DNA of 12,096 nt, from assembly GCA_004294465.1 (NCBI GenBank), contig REAV01000182.1, positions 1 to 12,096 of the forward strand. Reading direction: 5' to 3'. The position numbers and the translations under genes are program-made. The DNA is from Sphingobacteriia bacterium. GTDB taxonomy: Bacteria; Bacteroidota; Bacteroidia; Chitinophagales; Chitinophagaceae. This document shows positions 11,239 to 12,096 of the stretch, one piece after another (the first letter of the stretch is position 1; each line of letters begins with the position of its first letter). Under the pieces are notes generated by a model. It made no database searches, was not told where the DNA came from, and worked only from the letters and a program-made list of their open reading frames with translations.

Positions 11239-12096
11239 ATGAATCTTCATGAGTACCAAGCTAAAGAATTACTCAGTAAATACAATGTTCCCACCCAAGA
11301 AGGTATTGCGGTGGATACCGTTATGGCAGCCGAAGAGGCTTATCGCCAGATAAAAACCCAAACAGGCAATAATTTTGCCGTTGTAAAAGCCCAGATTCAT
11401 GCTGGAGGCCGAGGAAAAGGTAAAATCATTGGTAATGATCAAAGAGGTGTTGCTGTTGCCAAAAGTGCAGAAGATATTACGAATATTGCCAAAAACCTAT
11501 TAGGCGGAACCTTAGTAACCATCCAAACAGGTGCTGCAGGTAAGAAAGTGAGCAAAATATTGATTGCGCAGGATGTTTACTATCCTGGCCCTAATCCGGT
11601 AAAAGAATTTTACTTGTCAATTCTCTTAGATCGTTCTAAGGGCATGAATGTAATCATGTATAGTACCGAAGGTGGTATGGATATTGAAGAAGTTGCCCAT
11701 AATACTCCAGAAAAAATATTTAAAGAATGGGTTCACCCAGGTGGCGCTTTGCAAGGATTTCAAGCAAGAAAGATTGCATTTAACTTAGGCTTAAGTGGTG
11801 AAGCTTTCAAAAACTGTGTCAAATTTGTAACCAACCTTTACAAAGCTTATGTTGGTCTGGATTGCGGCATGCTAGAAATCAACCCATTATTTAAAACAAG
11901 TGATGAAAAAATCATTGCAGTAGACTGCAAAATGAATATTGATGACAATGCATTGATGCGTCACGCAGATATTGCAGCATTAAGAGACGTTACAGAAGAA
12001 GATCCTACAGAAGTAGAAGCAGGTCAATTCAATTTGAATTTTGTGAAGTTAGATGGCAATGTTGGTTGTATGGTAAATGGTGCAGGATTAGCCATG
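11239..12096 (+). CDS. sucC: Succinyl-CoA synthetase (ADP-forming) beta subunit, cut by right edge
   Basis: TCA-cycle enzyme subunit that with SucD interconverts succinyl-CoA and succinate while making ATP or GTP. The window holds the first 286 codons of about 400. The start MNLHEYQAKELLSKYNVP is the family's canonical N-terminus. The ATP-grasp domain shows VVKAQIHAGGRGKG (48-61), TEGGMDIEEVA (143-153) and LEINPL...AVDCKMNIDDNAL. Asn215 and Asp229 are the expected metal ligands. The sequence QDVYYPGPNPVKEFYLSILL (111-130) is slightly longer than in the E. coli protein, as I recall for other Bacteroidota. The final visible segment, VNGAGLAM, begins the CoA-ligase domain. sucD is not visible. 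Confidence 0.96.
   Translation, partial: MNLHEYQAKELLSKYNVPTQEGIAVDTVMAAEEAYRQIKTQTGNNFAVVKAQIHAGGRGKGKIIGNDQRGVAVAKSAEDITNIAKNLLGGTLVTIQTGAAGKKVSKILIAQDVYYPGPNPVKEFYLSILLDRSKGMNVIMYSTEGGMDIEEVAHNTPEKIFKEWVHPGGALQGFQARKIAFNLGLSGEAFKNCVKFVTNLYKAYVGLDCGMLEINPLFKTSDEKIIAVDCKMNIDDNALMRHADIAALRDVTEEDPTEVEAGQFNLNFVKLDGNVGCMVNGAGLAM

Noticed and set aside
1..12096. CRISPR arrays, insertion sequences, tRNA or rRNA genes
   Set aside because: No regularly spaced repeats, transposase-like proteins, terminal repeats or tRNA-like cloverleaf signatures were seen on either strand.

Overview
The window looks like chromosomal DNA of a Bacteroidota bacterium, plausibly Chitinophagales/Chitinophagaceae. It is AT-rich, Shine-Dalgarno sequences are rare, and several starts are preceded by the Bacteroidota -7 box TAnnTTTG. 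The encoded proteins read as typical of that phylum: a monofunctional prephenate dehydratase, small lipoproteins, a YceI protein, and a SucC carrying a YYPGPNPVKEFY segment. I see no mobile element, CRISPR array, tRNA or rRNA. This assignment is by eye, not by database search.

Left block (1-2684). On the minus strand, pheA (N-terminal part only) runs off the left edge. It is preceded by an unlisted 28-residue leader peptide, nine of whose ten residues 8-17 are Trp, Phe or Tyr, and by a leader RNA ending in a rho-independent terminator. This is a textbook-style aromatic amino acid attenuator. Next, also on the minus strand, is a 61-residue lipoprotein made of four exact heptad repeats, with its own terminator. 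Divergent from it is a two-gene operon. It encodes an ECF-type sigma factor and a membrane protein that appears to fuse an anti-sigma-like cytoplasmic domain, one transmembrane helix and a periplasmic trypsin/DegS-like protease. The lipoprotein and the sigma operon each carry the same two-box element, GGGTTAC-N16-GTATTAA, oriented toward its own gene. I read these as twin promoters of that sigma factor. Sigma factor, fused protease and lipoprotein together form a candidate envelope-stress regulon and are the most interesting part of the window.

Middle block (2687-8144). A sugar-phosphate-type nucleotidyltransferase (minus) lies divergent from a PLP-dependent ACC deaminase/D-cysteine desulfhydrase family gene, which is followed by a secreted protein of unknown function. 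Then lipB (minus) lies divergent from a RluA/RluD-type pseudouridine synthase, followed by bioB. These are mostly ordinary housekeeping and cofactor genes (lipoate, biotin, RNA modification).

Right block (8284-12096). A secreted subtilisin-like protease with a large insert is translationally coupled (TAATG) to a DinB-family protein. A bidirectional terminator separates this pair from a convergent YceI-family gene. Divergent from YceI, the beta subunit of succinyl-CoA synthetase (sucC) runs off the right edge.
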